Positions 21,611 to 32,802 of a stretch of 64,000 nucleotides of DNA are shown piece after piece. The translations under genes and the position numbers were made by a program. This stretch comes from Locusta migratoria (taxonomy: Eukaryota; Arthropoda; Insecta; Orthoptera; Acrididae). Below the pieces are notes generated by a model. That model searched no databases, had not been told where the DNA came from, and was given only the letters and a program-made list of their open reading frames with translations. The first letter of the stretch is position 1. Every line of letters starts with the position of its first letter. The stretch lies in assembly GCA_026315105.1 (NCBI GenBank), contig CM048753.1:70347547-70411546 (forward strand), in the 5' to 3' direction.

Positions 21611-22666
21611 GTTGTTGTTGTTGTGGTCTTCAGTATGGAGACTGGTTTGATGCAGCTCTCCACAATACCCTATCCTGAGCAAGCCTCTTCATCTCCACAT
21701 AAGAACGGCAACCTACATCTTTCTGAATCTGCTTACTGTATCCATCTCATGGTCTTCCTCTGCGGTTTTTACTTCACACACTTCCCTCCAACGCTAAATT
21801 CACAATTCCTTGACGTCTAAGTATGTGTCCTACCAATCTATCCCTTCTTTTAATCAAGGTATGCCAGACATTTCTTATCTCTCCAATTCTGTTCAGTACC
21901 TCCTCATTAGTTACGCGATCCACCCACCTAATCTTCAGCATTCTTCTGTAGCACCACATTTCAAAAGCCTCAATCCACACTGTTTATCGTCCATGTTTCA
22001 CTCCCATACAAGGCAACACTCCACATAAATGCCTTCAGAAAGGACTTCCTTAGGCTTTTTAAAGACCGCTTTTCTTCCCATTACCCTTCTGCATTTTATA
22101 TCCTCTATACTGCGTCCATCATTTGTTATTTTACTGCCCAAGTAAGAAAAATCATCTACCACCTTTATTGTTTCGCTACCTAATCTAATTCCTTAAGCAT
22201 CACCTGATTTTCTTACACTGCACTCCATTACCCTTGTTTTGCTCTTGGTAATATTCATCTTATATGCTCCTTTCCTCACACTGTCCAATCCGTTCAACTG
22301 CTCTTCCAGGTCCTATGTTGTCTCTGAAAGAATTACCAGAATTAATATGTCGTCGGCAAAATGCAATGTTTTTAATTCTTCACTCTGAACTTTAATTCCT
22401 TCTCCAAATGTTCAAATGTTTGTAAATCTTACGGGACTTAACTACGGGGTCATCAATCCCTAAACTTACAAACGACTTATGAACTACTTACGAACTAGGA
22501 CGGCACAAATATCCGTGCCCGAGGGGGGATTCGAACCCCCGATCGTAGTGGCCGTGCAGACCGTGACTGGAGCGCCTCAGTCCCCTCGGCCACCGCGGCC
22601 GGCTAATTCCTTCTCCAAATATCTCCTTGCTTTCCTTTATAGCTTGCTCAATGTACAAATTGAATT
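21611..22666 (-). mobile_element. LINE family 2 copy (minus)
   Basis: Begins on the plus strand with GTTGTTGTTGTTGTGGTCTT (complement of the CAA tail). It encodes IEAFEMWCYRRMLKIRWVDR, VTNEEVLNRIGE and RDRLVGHILRRQ, then the GSKI, KTKVM-type and AAD regions in broken frames. It ends 5'-truncated near 22666. A SINE is nested at 22410-22603. Confidence 0.85.
22410..22603 (-). mobile_element. SINE family A with 17-bp target duplication
   Basis: Full-length minus-strand copy. TAATTCCTTCTCCAAAT at 22393-22409 and 22604-22620 is a perfect 17-bp duplication of the host LINE sequence, so the SINE inserted after the LINE. Confidence 0.97.
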
Positions 22667-23368
22667 GTTTTATAAGAAAATTTAAAATATCGTCTGACTT
22701 TCTTCATAAGGGTTAAAACAGAAGACACAATCTTAAAATTAGCGTTGGCTTTGCTGAAACCCAGTGCAATCAAGACTATTAGCACATATATATCAAAGCT
22801 GGAGACAACTACTGAACAACTAAAATAATCAATGCTGAAGTTATACGAGGCTGAGACAGAAAATAAATTGCGAACCAAGACAGACAAGCCAGTATTGCGT
22901 TTATAAGCCTGAAAACTGCTTTACTTTTCAGCTGACGTAAACATTCGTCCCATCGTTCGAGAAGGCTTTAACCTCCTCAGTCCCAAGGAAAATTTTTCGT
23001 ATTTTTTTCAAATATTTTATTCAAAGATCAATACATATGGGTATCATTAATGGGCATTGTTATGGTATTTTTTTTTGTTACTGTTTACCCAGAAAGAGAT
23101 TTTCCTTTGTCCAGACGGCTGGACACTGGGACTCAAAGTTACTATTGATGATATATAGTTGTTCAAGAAAGAGGACATAATATAAGTTGTATATTATTTA
23201 TTTATCATTAAAAACATTACTTTCAGAGTGCTACAAAATTATGACACTAGAAAAGCAGTTTTGTGACATATTTCTTAATTGTGGCAACCCATTAAATCGT
23301 TTTCATTTGTGAAAGTCAAAAAATGCGTTTCCTTTCTTTAGTAGTACACAAATATACTTGGCATTCTG
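22667..23368. other. unassigned AT-rich stretch
   Basis: Nothing recognisable. Open frames are short and without motifs. Confidence 0.5.
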
Positions 23369-23565
23369 ATGTTCAAATGTTTGTATAGTCTATGGGACTT
23401 AACTACGGGGTCAACAGTCCCTAAACTTACAAACAACTTATCAACTACTAACGATCTAGGACGGCACAAATATCTATGCCCGAGGGGGCATTCGAACCCC
23501 CGACCGTAGTGGCCGTGCAGACCGTGACTGAAGCGCCTCAGTTCCCGTCGGCCACCGCGGCCGGC
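23369..23565 (-). mobile_element. SINE family A
   Basis: Full-length minus-strand copy from ATGTTCAAATGTTTGTATAG to CCACCGCGGCCGGC. A one-base insertion (GTTCCCGTCGG) disturbs the A-box region. No clear target duplication. Confidence 0.92.
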
Positions 23566-24683
23566 TATTATTTATCATTGTTGTTGTTGTTAATAGATCA
23601 GAACATTATTACAATCTGTTTAGTAACCTAAAACTGGTAGTCCTTATTTCTTTCAAAGAGTAAATAATGAAATCCAATCGGTTGGATAGATGGTTGCTGT
23701 TACTATAGTTGATCATTGCCCCATATCTCTGATAGCCGTGCTTCTCATTACTTAGTTATATCTATGATATAACCTGTGCATTGGAAACTGTAACTCTTTC
23801 CTAATTATCTTTTAGTAATTAACTTTAAAAGGTTTACAACTATTTTTCGTCCCACTTGGCACGAATGAACAAGTCACAGATGCTGAAATCTACCTCTGCA
23901 CAATTACAGACAAAAATAAATGAATGAGATTTGTTAATAATGAACAGTCTAGAATGCACTAATTTGTTTCATTCAACTAGTTTCAGTCTTATGTAGACCA
24001 TCTTCAGGAATTTGTCCCCGAAATATATCACAGTTACATTTAGAGCAGTTTGGAGTACTATACATTACTGTCAAAGCTAAACTAAGTTAATAAATAGAAA
24101 TAAGCGATGTTATACCCATCGATGTTGTGGAGCTGGCACGGTTTGAATATATGAATAGATGAATATAGCCAAAATATATAAAATTATAATTAGTTACACA
24201 TTTCTTGGTTAATGTCTAAAGTAAAATAATAATAGTCGTCTTAGTGGTATTTAAAATAAAGATTAAAACATTAAAATACTGACATGAATTGCATCACATT
24301 CTTTTCAGTACTTCCAAAGATATTCTCTAAGTGGTTCTACAGTATCTGTAAGTTTACTGGTATAAAAAATTTTAACTGTAATTTTTATTTAGTTATTTAT
24401 TTTTTTATAGAATATCTTTGGGACCCAATTATAATCGCGGAAAGTAATCCTTCAATAGCAGTCACGACATTCGAAATTACTCTTCGCATTTCAATGTATC
24501 TCCTGTTATACTTCGTTCCACTTGATTGTTAATTTGTAGTACACACACGCCCAGGCCACGGATGAGGTGCAGAGTCATCTACGAGAATCAGAAACGCAAT
24601 ACCAGTGTTTAATACCACTCAGAATCAATTATTATAAATTCAGCAGCAGCGCGGTGTAAATTTCCTATCGCTGTGTATTCCGA
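23566..24683. other. unassigned stretch with a hammerhead-like motif
   Basis: Mostly AT-rich and unassigned. It contains the stem-loop at 23971-24011. About 24420-24525 resembles parts of 32640-32720 and 34352-34422 (repeat S). Confidence 0.5.
23971..24011 (-). ncRNA. hammerhead-ribozyme-like motif
   Basis: Minus strand order: ATTC, CTGAAGA, TGGTCTACATAAGACT stem, GAAA, CTAGTT, GAAT. ATTC and GAAT pair as a 4-bp stem I; the inner GTCT/AGAC pairs as stem II; ACTAGT could give a tiny stem III. The layout follows CUGANGA-stem II-GAAA of hammerheads. An extra U before stem II departs from the consensus, so activity is doubtful. Confidence 0.4.
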
Positions 24684-24888
24684 GTTGAGAAATCAAATTT
24701 TTGTAAATCTGTCCGACCAGGCTACGTGGTCATCAATGCGTAGCTTACAGACTACTTAAACTAACGTAAACTAACCTAAGGACGACACACACACACCCAT
24801 GCCCCAGGGAGGACTCGAACCTCCGACGGCGACCAACCTCGCATTCCGCAGCGAGGCGCCTTAGATCGCTCGGCTACTTCACCGCGAC
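24684..24888 (-). mobile_element. SINE family B
   Basis: Full minus-strand copy with B box as GGACTCGAACC. Flanks GTATTCCGAG (24674-24683) and GTATTCGGAG (24889-24898) form a 10-bp duplication with one mismatch. Confidence 0.92.
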
Positions 24889-25029
24889 GTATTCGGAGCT
24901 AAGAACCTAGTACATAGCTACTAAGTGATCGTCATGGCAAAAATAGTTTAATGTACAGGCAGAAATATTACATTCGTTAATATCTGAATTAGTATATCGA
25001 TTACTTTCAACGTATAAATATAACAAATG

Positions 25030-26450
25030 TTGGCCCCCTACTTAGCTTGCATTTATCGCGAATCTTTAATTCAGCGCAAAGTTCCTAGTGATTGGAAAAA
25101 AGCGAAGGTGACTCCCGTGTATAAGAAACGAAAGAGAACTGACCCATACAATTACAAGCCAGTATCGTAGACATCAGTTTCATGTAGAATTTTGGAGCAT
25201 ATTCTCAGTTGGAATATAGAAAATTTCTGTGAAACGGAAAAGCTTCTTTCCATGAATCAGCACGGGTTTAGGAAACATCGTTCATGTGAAACTCAGCTTG
25301 CCCTTTTCTCACATGACATCTTGCGAGCCATGGACGAAGGGCAACAGGCGGATTGTGTTTTTCTCGACTTCAAAAAGGCGTTCGAGGAGGTGTCACACTG
25401 CAGACTGCTAACGAAGATACGATCTTATGGAATAGCTTCACAGATTTGTGACTGGCTGGAAGACTTCCTAAGTAATAGAACGCAGTACGTTGTTCTCGAC
25501 GGCGAGTGTTCATCAGAGACGAGTGTATCGTCAGGCGTTCCCCAGGGGAGTGTGATAGGACCGCTATTATTTTCTATCTATATAAATGATCTGATGGACA
25601 GAGTAAGTTGTAATTTGGGGCTGTTTGCTGATGATGCTGTGGTGTATGGGAGGTTGTCGTCTGTCACTGACTGTAATAGCATACAGGATGACTTAAAATT
25701 TCTAGTTGGTGCGAAGATTGGCAGCTAGCTCTCAATGTAGAAAAATGTAAGGTGATGCGCATGAGTAGAAAAAACAATCCCATAATGTTCGAATACAGCA
25801 TTAGTAGTGAGCTTCTTGATGCTGTCGCGTCGTTCAAATATCTAGGCGTAACATTGCAGAGCGATATGAAATGGAACGAACATGTAAGGACAGTTGTGAG
25901 TAAGGCGGACAGCCGACTTCGGTTTATTGGGAGAATTTTGGGAAGATGTACTTCACCTGTAAAGGAGACCGCGTATAAAACGCTTGTACGACCACGTCTT
26001 GAGTATTGCTCAAGTGTTTGGGACCCGCAGCAGATCAGTTTAAAGGAAGACATAGAGGCGGTTCAGAGACGAGCAGCTAGATTTGTTACCGGTAGGTTCG
26101 ACCAATGCGCGAGTGTCACGGAAATGCTCCGGCAACTCAATTGGGGATCGCTGGAAGAAAGACGACGTTCTTTTCGTGAATTTCTGTTGAGTAAATTTAG
26201 AGGGCCGGAATTTGAAGCTGAGTGTAGTACGATCTTGCTGCCGCCTACTTACATTTCGCGTAGTGTTCACAAAGACAAGATAAGAGAAATTAGGGCTCGT
26301 ACGGAGGCATATAGGCATTCTTTTTTCTTCGTTCTATTTGGGAGTGGAATAGGAAAGGAAATGCCTAGTAGTGGTACAGTGTACCCTCCGCCACGCACCT
26401 TACGGTGAATTGCTGAGTATGTATATAGATGTAGATGTATATTATTGCGA
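25030..26450 (+). mobile_element. LINE family 1 (TAGATG-tailed), 5'-truncated copy
   Basis: Runs from within the RT domain to the family 3' end (CACGCACCTTACGGTGAATTG, then TATAGATGTAGATGTA). Other copies of this broad family are at 29732, 43796, 49863, 56934 and 60116; this one belongs to a diverged subfamily. It looks like a member of the CR1/Jockey group of non-LTR elements; the clade is not fixed. Confidence 0.85.
25048..26408 (+). pseudogene. LINE family 1 reverse transcriptase
   Basis: From about 25048 the frame reads YRESLIQRKVPSDWKKAKV, TPVYKKR, with a stop at 25168. It continues MNQHGFRKHRSCETQL, CVFLDFKKAFEEVSH (first catalytic Asp), SGVPQGSVIGPLLFSIYIND and LGLFADDAVVYG, where FADD holds the other two catalytic Asp. 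A frameshift near 25700 breaks the WCEDW-QLALN region. The second frame (25752-26408) gives FKYLGVTLQSDMKWNEHV, RRAARFVTGRFDQ and the C-terminal RxxFF block, with another shift near 26325. It would have reverse-transcribed its own RNA; inactive now. Confidence 0.9.
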
Positions 26451-27745
26451 AAGAGAAAAATAATCATGTATAATAGACCCAGCAGCACTATCAATTTCTC
26501 TTTCGTTACTTCCCTGTAGTTCCTGACTCTTGAGTAATTAGTGACAGCTTTTTTCTGCGTTTTGTGGAACTCAGTACACATAATTATCTCATCAGTCATA
26601 TTATCATCTATCATGAATGAGAGAGCTAGCTTCTCTGACATCATGCTCCTTGCGTTCTTTTTTGCACCAGGGAAGATTTTTACGATATTCTTTTTCAGTG
26701 TTTTGGAGTTCTGCTTGTATGGCGTTTTATTCCACAGAGTGGTACCGTCTTCAATATCAGATTCATTGCGTCTTAAATCTTGTTCGGGATTGCAACTAGG
26801 ATTTACATTTGAATAATAGTATCCAGTTCACGATATGATGAGGAATCTAGACAAAAATCGCTAATAGTTTCATTACTTATCGAAAGAAGTCTATTTCCTC
26901 ATCTGTTAGACCCGTACCACGTCTACGAGACCTGACGATTAAATTATGTAGTAGAACAACACTAATTTTCGCATTGTGTAAGGCTTAAAAAGGGTTAAAA
27001 ATGAAATTCACGGATACAGCAACATGGCTAATCAGGAGAAACTAGAGGACAATTTATCGAGAATTAAACTTATATTCACGAAATAAATTTAAATTTTTGA
27101 GCATTTTAATTTGGGGGCGTGGGGGGGGGATTATTTATACAGTACGTATTTACTAGAAATTGCCATAAATAAGGAAAACTAGACGTAACAAAAAACACTC
27201 AAATCTACTTACACTAGACATCACTGTTAAGGCTTAATTGAGGAATAGCTAAAGGGGAAATACGGCATTTCCCATTATTGTGACAACAGTGAGGATTTAA
27301 ATACTAGTGGGTGTAAAATAATTATAAATATTAAATATTTGTATTCATTACATCTGACATAATTATGCTGATTTAAAAGTCTCTGGTCAGTTCCTAATGA
27401 GATGCTGCGAAATTCCTGAAAAGGAACAATTTTTATTTATTTCTTAGCACCACAGGCTAGACTTCGTGGTGTCGATGCAGCTCGTAGTTTCTTGCTCCAT
27501 GGTCTGCAATGATGTGTGTGAACCTGTAAACTTTTTTAATTTAATTTCTTGGATAACAGAAGGTCTTTATGTACCGAATTGAAAATTCACTACCCAATTT
27601 GGAATTGCCAGGAGTATCTGTGTGTAATATGACAGTCAATTTTATAATTAGCTTCAAATAAAGTCCCGTGTGTAAAATCTGGAAGTTCGTAATTCCAGGT
27701 GAGGTAGCTCCCGTAGACTCTGTTTCTACTACACCAAAATAAAAT
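26451..27745. other. unassigned AT-rich stretch
   Basis: No gene or repeat recognised. A poly-G run is at 27117-27129. Confidence 0.5.
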
Positions 27746-28032
27746 TACATGTTGAAGAGATGAAATAATTGTAGACGAAAGCAGAACTTACTTTAATTTG
27801 AAATATATATTGAGCGTTCGTAATACATCGATTCACTTTCCATAAGATCCCAATAATAATGACATACTCCTATAGAATACTCTAAACTCTATCAGCAAAG
27901 AACAACCATTTTTCTCTTCATAGCAATTACATGGAAATTCTATATGTTCTGAAAAATACTTTACGGTAAATTTTGATATATATTAAATACAGCAAACATT
28001 CTAATTAGCCTTGAAATTAATTTATAACATGT

Positions 28033-28308
28033 GTTGTTGTTGTTGTGGTCTTCAGTCCGGAGACTGGTTTTATGCAGCTCTCCACAATACCCTATCCTGA
28101 GCAAGCCTCTTCAACTCCACACAAGAACGGCAACCTACATCTGTCTGAATCTGCTTACTGTATCCATCTCTTGGTCTTCATGTGCGGTTTTTACCCCACA
28201 CACTTCCCTCCAACGCTAAATTCACAATTCCTTGATGTCTAAGAATGTGTCCTACCAATCGATCCCTTCTTTTAGTCAAGGTATGCCAGAAATTTCTTTT
28301 CTCCCCAT
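28033..28308 (-). mobile_element. LINE family 2, short 3' fragment
   Basis: Plus strand starts GTTGTTGTTGTGGTCTTCAG (CAA tail reversed) and stops at TTTCTTTTCTCCCC. Only the 3' UTR and last codons remain. Confidence 0.9.
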
Positions 28309-28485
28309 GTTACATGTTGAAGAGATGAAATAATTGTAGACGAAAGCAGAACTTACTTTAAGTTGAAATATATCGTTCGTAATACAACGATTCAGTTTCC
28401 ATGAGACCCCAATAATGATATACTCCTACAGAATACTCGAAACTCTATCAGCAAAGAACAACCATTTTTCTCTTCATAGCAATTA

Positions 28486-28782
28486 GCATATTAGTTGATT
28501 CTTTACACGTTTTTATTATATTTTTATATAAATGTTAATAACTCTCATAAATAAGTATTTGCGATGAACTTTTCTGTGAAGTATCGATTGTCTGTGATAA
28601 CATCTTTGTAAATCTTAACATCTTTGAAAACATGTGTACTACAGTCAGTGGTCACCTGATGATGGCCTAAGAAGCCGAAAGCCAGTTTGTGACCAATAAA
28701 AAAGTTTGCAGAACATCAGGAAGTTGTTCGTTTTTGATATTATTATCATGTTCTGTCAAGTACCGACGGAAAAATCAATTAA
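28486..28782 (+). mobile_element. 297-bp insertion carrying a hammerhead-like motif
   Basis: Comparison with the duplicate at about 27930 shows that 297 bp were inserted between GCAATTA and TTACATGG, with AATTA repeated at both sides (28481-28485, 28783-28787). The insert ends with a stem-loop (28650-28694) followed by AATAAAAAAG. It has no coding capacity. Confidence 0.7.
28650..28694 (+). ncRNA. hammerhead-ribozyme-like motif
   Basis: GGTCAC, CTGATGA, TGGCCTAAGAAGCC, GAAA, GCCAGTTT, GTGACC. GGTCAC and GTGACC form a perfect 6-bp stem I; GGC/GCC forms stem II; stem III would be only 2 bp. This has the exact CUGAUGA and GAAA core strings. The unpaired U after CUGAUGA and the short stem III are weak points. 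Confidence 0.5.
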
Positions 28783-28888
28783 AATTACATGGAGATTCTA
28801 AATGTTCTGAAAAATACTTTACGGTAAATTTTGATATATATTAAATACAGCAAACATTCTAATTAGGCTTGAAATTAATTTATAACAT

Positions 28889-29146
28889 AAAATCTTTTAT
28901 CGACAATTACATCGTTAACAAATATGTGACACACAATAATAACAGGTATCTTACATAGCATATTTGCACTAGCGCTTCCGCACGAGGGATACGGAGGCTT
29001 CTAAACGAAAGCGAAGAAGAAATGATTGCTCCGGGGGGAACCGACAGCACACAAAAGGCACCGCTACGTTCGCTCCACCGAGTGTTCATGAGCGAGAGCG
29101 GACTGCGTGTGGCACTTAACGCGCTGCGAACTGCGTGCGTAACGGC

Positions 29147-29196
<50 letters not shown>

Positions 29197-29391
29197 CGTG
29201 TGTTCGTGTGTGTTTGTGTGTGGGGTGGTAGAGGCGTGAGTCTCGCAGTTATGCAAACGGCTGCGGCGCAGAATTCGGCCGATTATGTGGCCAGTTAGCA
29301 TGCAAGTGCCAAGCCCGTGAGGCTACCACCCAAACCTGGAGGAGCGAAGCGGTCCTCCATAACCCACATGCCGAGTGCGGTCAACTCTACG
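28889..29391. other. unassigned stretch with GT microsatellite
   Basis: A GT repeat lies at about 29151-29216, partly interrupted. The rest shows no gene. Confidence 0.6.
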
Positions 29392-29731
29392 ACAACTCCG
29401 ATTTATTTGATTGTAAGAGGTAATCTGTCTTACGCTGACTGCAATAAAGACATTTATTTGACATCAGACGCGTTTCGCTTTTTTATTTTAAAAGCATCTT
29501 CTGTGGTGGTATTGATGTCTCTTCTTTACATGTTACTACTGCTTCTCCGTCTTGTTGGCTGGAGTTCGTTTTTTCCTGGCGTGTGTTTCAGGGCTGTGTA
29601 CAGCACTTTTCGTGTGTTTTTTTGTTTTCCTTTTCATCTCAGCATATCACATCACTTCAAAACATAGCCACACTGTAGTGAAATGACAAATAAACAGACA
29701 GGCATTCCACGTATAACAACTCCGATTTATT

Positions 29732-30465
29732 CATCTACATCTACATCTACATCGATACTCTGCAAATCACTTTTAAGTGCGTGGCAGAGGGTTCATTAAC
29801 CACCTTCATAACTATTCTCTAATAGCGCGCGGGAAGAAAGAACACCTAAATCGTTCCGTTTTCGATCTGATTTCTCTTATTTTTTTGGGATGGTCATGTC
29901 TCCCTAAGTAGGTGGGTGCTAGCAAAATATTTTCACATTCAGAACTAAAAGTCGCCCATTGAAACTTCGCAAACAGATCACGCCGCTAATAACGTCTTTC
30001 TTTTAATGATTTCCACCCCAATTCGTGCAACATTTCCGTGACGCTTTCCCCCCCGTAACGTGATAAAACAAAACGAGCTGCCATTCTCTGAACCTTCTCA
30101 ATATCTTCCGTCAGTCCCACCTGGTGAGGGTCCCACAAGGGGCAACAGTACTCCAGGAGAGGACGCACAAGTGTGATGTATGCAGTCTCTTTGGTGGAGC
30201 TGGTGCATCGTCTAAGCGTTCTGCCAATGAAACGTAACCTTTGGTTCGCCTTCCCCACAATATTTTCTGTGTGTTCTCTCCAGTCAAAGTTGTTCGTAAT
30301 TGTAACTCCTAGGTATTTGGTAGAATTTACGACCTTAAGGTTTGACTGATTTATCGCGTAATTGAAGTTCAGCGGATTTCTTTTAGTGGTCATGTGTATT
30401 ACTTCACACTTTTCTTTATTTAGTGTCAATTGCCAATTTTCGCACCAAGTAGAAATTTTGTCTAT
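29732..30465 (-). mobile_element. LINE family 1 copy (minus) inside the tandem unit
   Basis: The plus strand begins ATCTACATCTACATCTACAT (tail reversed) and GATACTCTGCAAATCAC. The 5' end stops near 30465 in the WCENWQLTLN region. The insertion split the unit after GATTTATT. The coding part follows. Confidence 0.9.
29986..30429 (-). pseudogene. LINE family 1 reverse transcriptase C-terminal part
   Basis: Reads LNKEKCEVIHMTTKRN, STKYLGVTITNNFDWREH, GKANQRLRFIGRTLRR, TLVRPLLEYCCPLWDPHQ, VQRMAARFVLSRYGG and ELGWKSLKERR. This is the thumb and connection region after the FADD box. The frame is open over 147 codons, so this truncated copy is young. It breaks near 29990. Confidence 0.9.
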
Positions 30466-30616
30466 ATATTTGATTATAAGAGGTAATCTGTCTTATGCTG
30501 ACTGCAATTAAGAGATTTATTTTACACCAGACGCGTTTCTCTTTCTTCTTTTAAAGCATCTTCTGTGGTGGTGTTGATGTCTCTTCTTTACATATTACTA
30601 CTGCTTCTCCGTCTTG

Positions 30617-30873
30617 GGGTAAAGTACTCGACTGGAAACCGTAGGTTCGAAGGTTCAAAACACGGACAGACCCTAGATACTTTCCCCTTTCAACGATGTG
30701 AGGAGTCGCCAGAAACGACACGTGGTTCTGATTCCACGTTAAGCTGTAGGTCCCCTTTGCCCGGTTGGATAACTGGGGTAGGCTGGGACACGCAAGTCAC
30801 CGAAGTGGCGTCCAATTGAAAGACTTGCACCAGGCCAATGAGCCACACGAAATTATTATTATTATTATTATTA
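30617..30873 (+). mobile_element. SINE-like element (family D) with ATT tail
   Basis: The 9-bp TCCGTCTTG occurs on both sides (30608-30616, 30874-30882), exactly where unit 1 of the tandem repeat is continuous. The insert starts GGGTAAAGTACTCGACTGG, has a GGTTCGAAGG box and ends in (ATT)n. The sizes and tail fit a SINE; the tRNA-like head is only approximate. Confidence 0.75.
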
Positions 30874-31102
30874 TCCGTCTTGTTGGCTGGAGTTCGTTTT
30901 TTCCTGCGAGTGTTTCAGGGCTGTGTACAGCAATTTTCGTGTGCTTTTTTGTTTCGTTTTTTTCCTTTTCATCTCAGCACATCACATCACTTCAAAACAT
31001 AGCCACACTGTAGTGAAATGACAAATAAACAGACAGGCATTCCACGTATAACAGGCGATATGTAATCAGTATACATTTAAAAATTGTAAAGTGATGTGAT
31101 GG

Positions 31103-31156
<54 letters not shown>
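31103..31156. repeat. poly-A run of about 54 bases
   Basis: The run separates the direct unit ending near 31100 from the inverted partial unit at 31157. It could be a retro-insertion tail or replication slippage. Confidence 0.95.
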
Positions 31157-31157
<1 letters not shown>

Positions 31158-31372
31158 GAAAAGTGCTGTGCACAGCCCTGAAACACACGCCAGGAGAAAA
31201 CGAACTCCAGCCAACAAGACGGAGAAGCAGTAGTAACATGTAAAGAAGAGACATCAACACCACCACAGAAGATGCTTTTAAAATAAAAAAATAAAAAGCG
31301 AAACGCGTCAGGTGTAAAACAAATCTCTTAATTGCAGTCAGCATAAGACGGATTACCTCTTATAATCAATTT
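31157..31372 (-). repeat. inverted partial copy of the ~324-bp unit
   Basis: The reverse complement matches 29400-29620 (GTTGGCTGGAGTTCG, CTACTGCTTCTCCGTCTTG, GATGTCTCTTC). It carries the plus-strand motif AGAAGATGC...GCGAAACGCGTC. CACC and GGTG flank this motif as a possible stem I. Confidence 0.85.
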
Positions 31373-32802
31373 TAACAGCTGCTGCGGATGATGGGCACAC
31401 AACCAAACATTGTACGATTTATTTGTTTCAGGATCCTGGATAGAAATAAGAGGTTTGTTTTAAAATACATGTACATCCATTGTGAAAATGCGATACACGT
31501 GGCAGCAACGTATGAGTAGCCTATTATCGAAGACGGACATCTGTCGTTTGCCAGAAACTGAGATAGACGTCATTTTTTTATTGCGAAACATAGAGCTAAT
31601 GTATTTATGAGCTGATTTGAGTATTATCAACTGTAATACTCGAGGATCTGTACCTGGAAGCGGCTAATATCAATTTGATTACTCAAGTACTTTCAGACTG
31701 TGTTTGAAAATACAGGTGTCCGTCATTGAAACCTAAACGTGTAGGTGTCCGCTTTTGATGTGAACACGCTTTCAGATGTCCGTTTTTGATACACAGAGAT
31801 TCGCTTACAGCTGACGAGCATCTTTTACAGGTGTATAATCCGGGAAATTATAGGAATATCGACATAAAGTGGAAATATTAAATTTTGAACTCTTATTATA
31901 TATAGGAAAAATGAAGAACTTCAAAAATCATAATAATCTTTTTAATTTTATATACAAAATGAAATGTTACGGCACTGAATCTCTCAAATTTTTAGCATAA
32001 GGTCTGCTGAAACTGTCGCCAGATATTTCCATAAACATCCTTACGTTACTTCTGACATCGAACTTCTTTCCAACAAGTGATAATTTCGTACAACACACCT
32101 TACAGTAGAACAGTGTAGTTTACAAGCTAGTCTTACCTTTGATTCTTTTCATTGTTTATTTTCCACTTTTCATGATGTCTCAACGAGTTCTAGCTTTTCC
32201 TTCGGACGCTGGTGATATGTTCCGTTTCACTCGCTGTAAGATGGTTATCAGTAATAACAGTATAAAAAATTACAGAAAAACGTAAGTACGGGGTAATGCG
32301 TCCTAGTACCTAAAAACATAATGTCGTCATGACTGGTTTACGAGGTCATGTGATCTTATACTGTGTTCCCATGGGTGCACACTGCTTCATTCAACAAGTG
32401 TCAGAATTTGATATCAAGCTCTTATGTAGGTGTCCGATTTTGATGTGAACAATCAAATTTAACGAGTGATTTATCACATTTACGTCCATTTTGGGGGAAA
32501 ACGGACTTCACCGATGAAAAGAGCAGAAAAACTTTATTTAGGATCGACTGGTAACTACATTTAGACCATTACGTCAGATGTCAAGGTTTGATATTAGGCT
32601 ACTCATATAAATTGTAGAAGAACAAGATAGACTAGGCCCCATTTATATTAGCGGGATCGCATTCTTCAATTGTAGACATGACATTTGGAATTACTCTTTG
32701 AAGCTCAATGTTTTATATGATTAGGTAGACAGTACTGGTGTATCGGAGCATCGTTTAATGTTTAATAAGTAGCTCTCATTTTAATTTCACGAGATAATGC
32801 GA
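31373..32802. other. repeat S, copy 1, and unassigned sequence
   Basis: About 31431-31520 and 32625-32700 match 34258-34422, where the middle is absent. A short motif GGTGTCCG-TTTTGATGTGAAC recurs near 31716, 31735, 31765 and 32428. On the minus strand 32635-32720 reads ELQRVIPNVMSTIEECDPA, resembling the minus strand near 24427-24525. An ATG-started open stretch at 32175-32278 ends at a donor-like GTAAGT, but has no recognised motif. Confidence 0.4.

Larger units (their letters stand above)
27746..28888. repeat. duplicated ~285-bp segment flanking a LINE
   Basis: Copy one (27746-28029) and copy two (28310-28888, minus the insertion at 28486-28782) share TTACATGTTGAAGAGATGAA, CAGCAAAGAACAACCATTTT and TTTGATATATATTAAATACA, ending AATTTATAACAT. 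They differ by roughly 10%. The LINE fragment at 28033-28308 sits exactly at the junction. Confidence 0.85.
29392..31055. repeat. head-to-tail dimer of a ~324-bp unit
   Basis: Unit 1 (29392-29715) starts ACAACTCCGATTTATT and ends CATTCCACGTATA. Unit 2 starts at 29716 with the same sequence and ends near 31052, but holds a LINE (29732-30465) and a SINE (30617-30873); without them it is of similar length. Both units hold the minus-strand motif GAAGATGC...GCGAAACGCGTC. A partial third unit lies inverted at 31157-31372. Tandem units with such motifs resemble Penelope terminal repeats or retrozymes, which is inference. Confidence 0.75.

Noticed and set aside
29022..29301. Open frames on both strands
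   Set aside because: They translate the GT microsatellite.
31066..31344. Minus-strand frame with poly-F
   Set aside because: Translation of the poly-A run and the inverted repeat unit.
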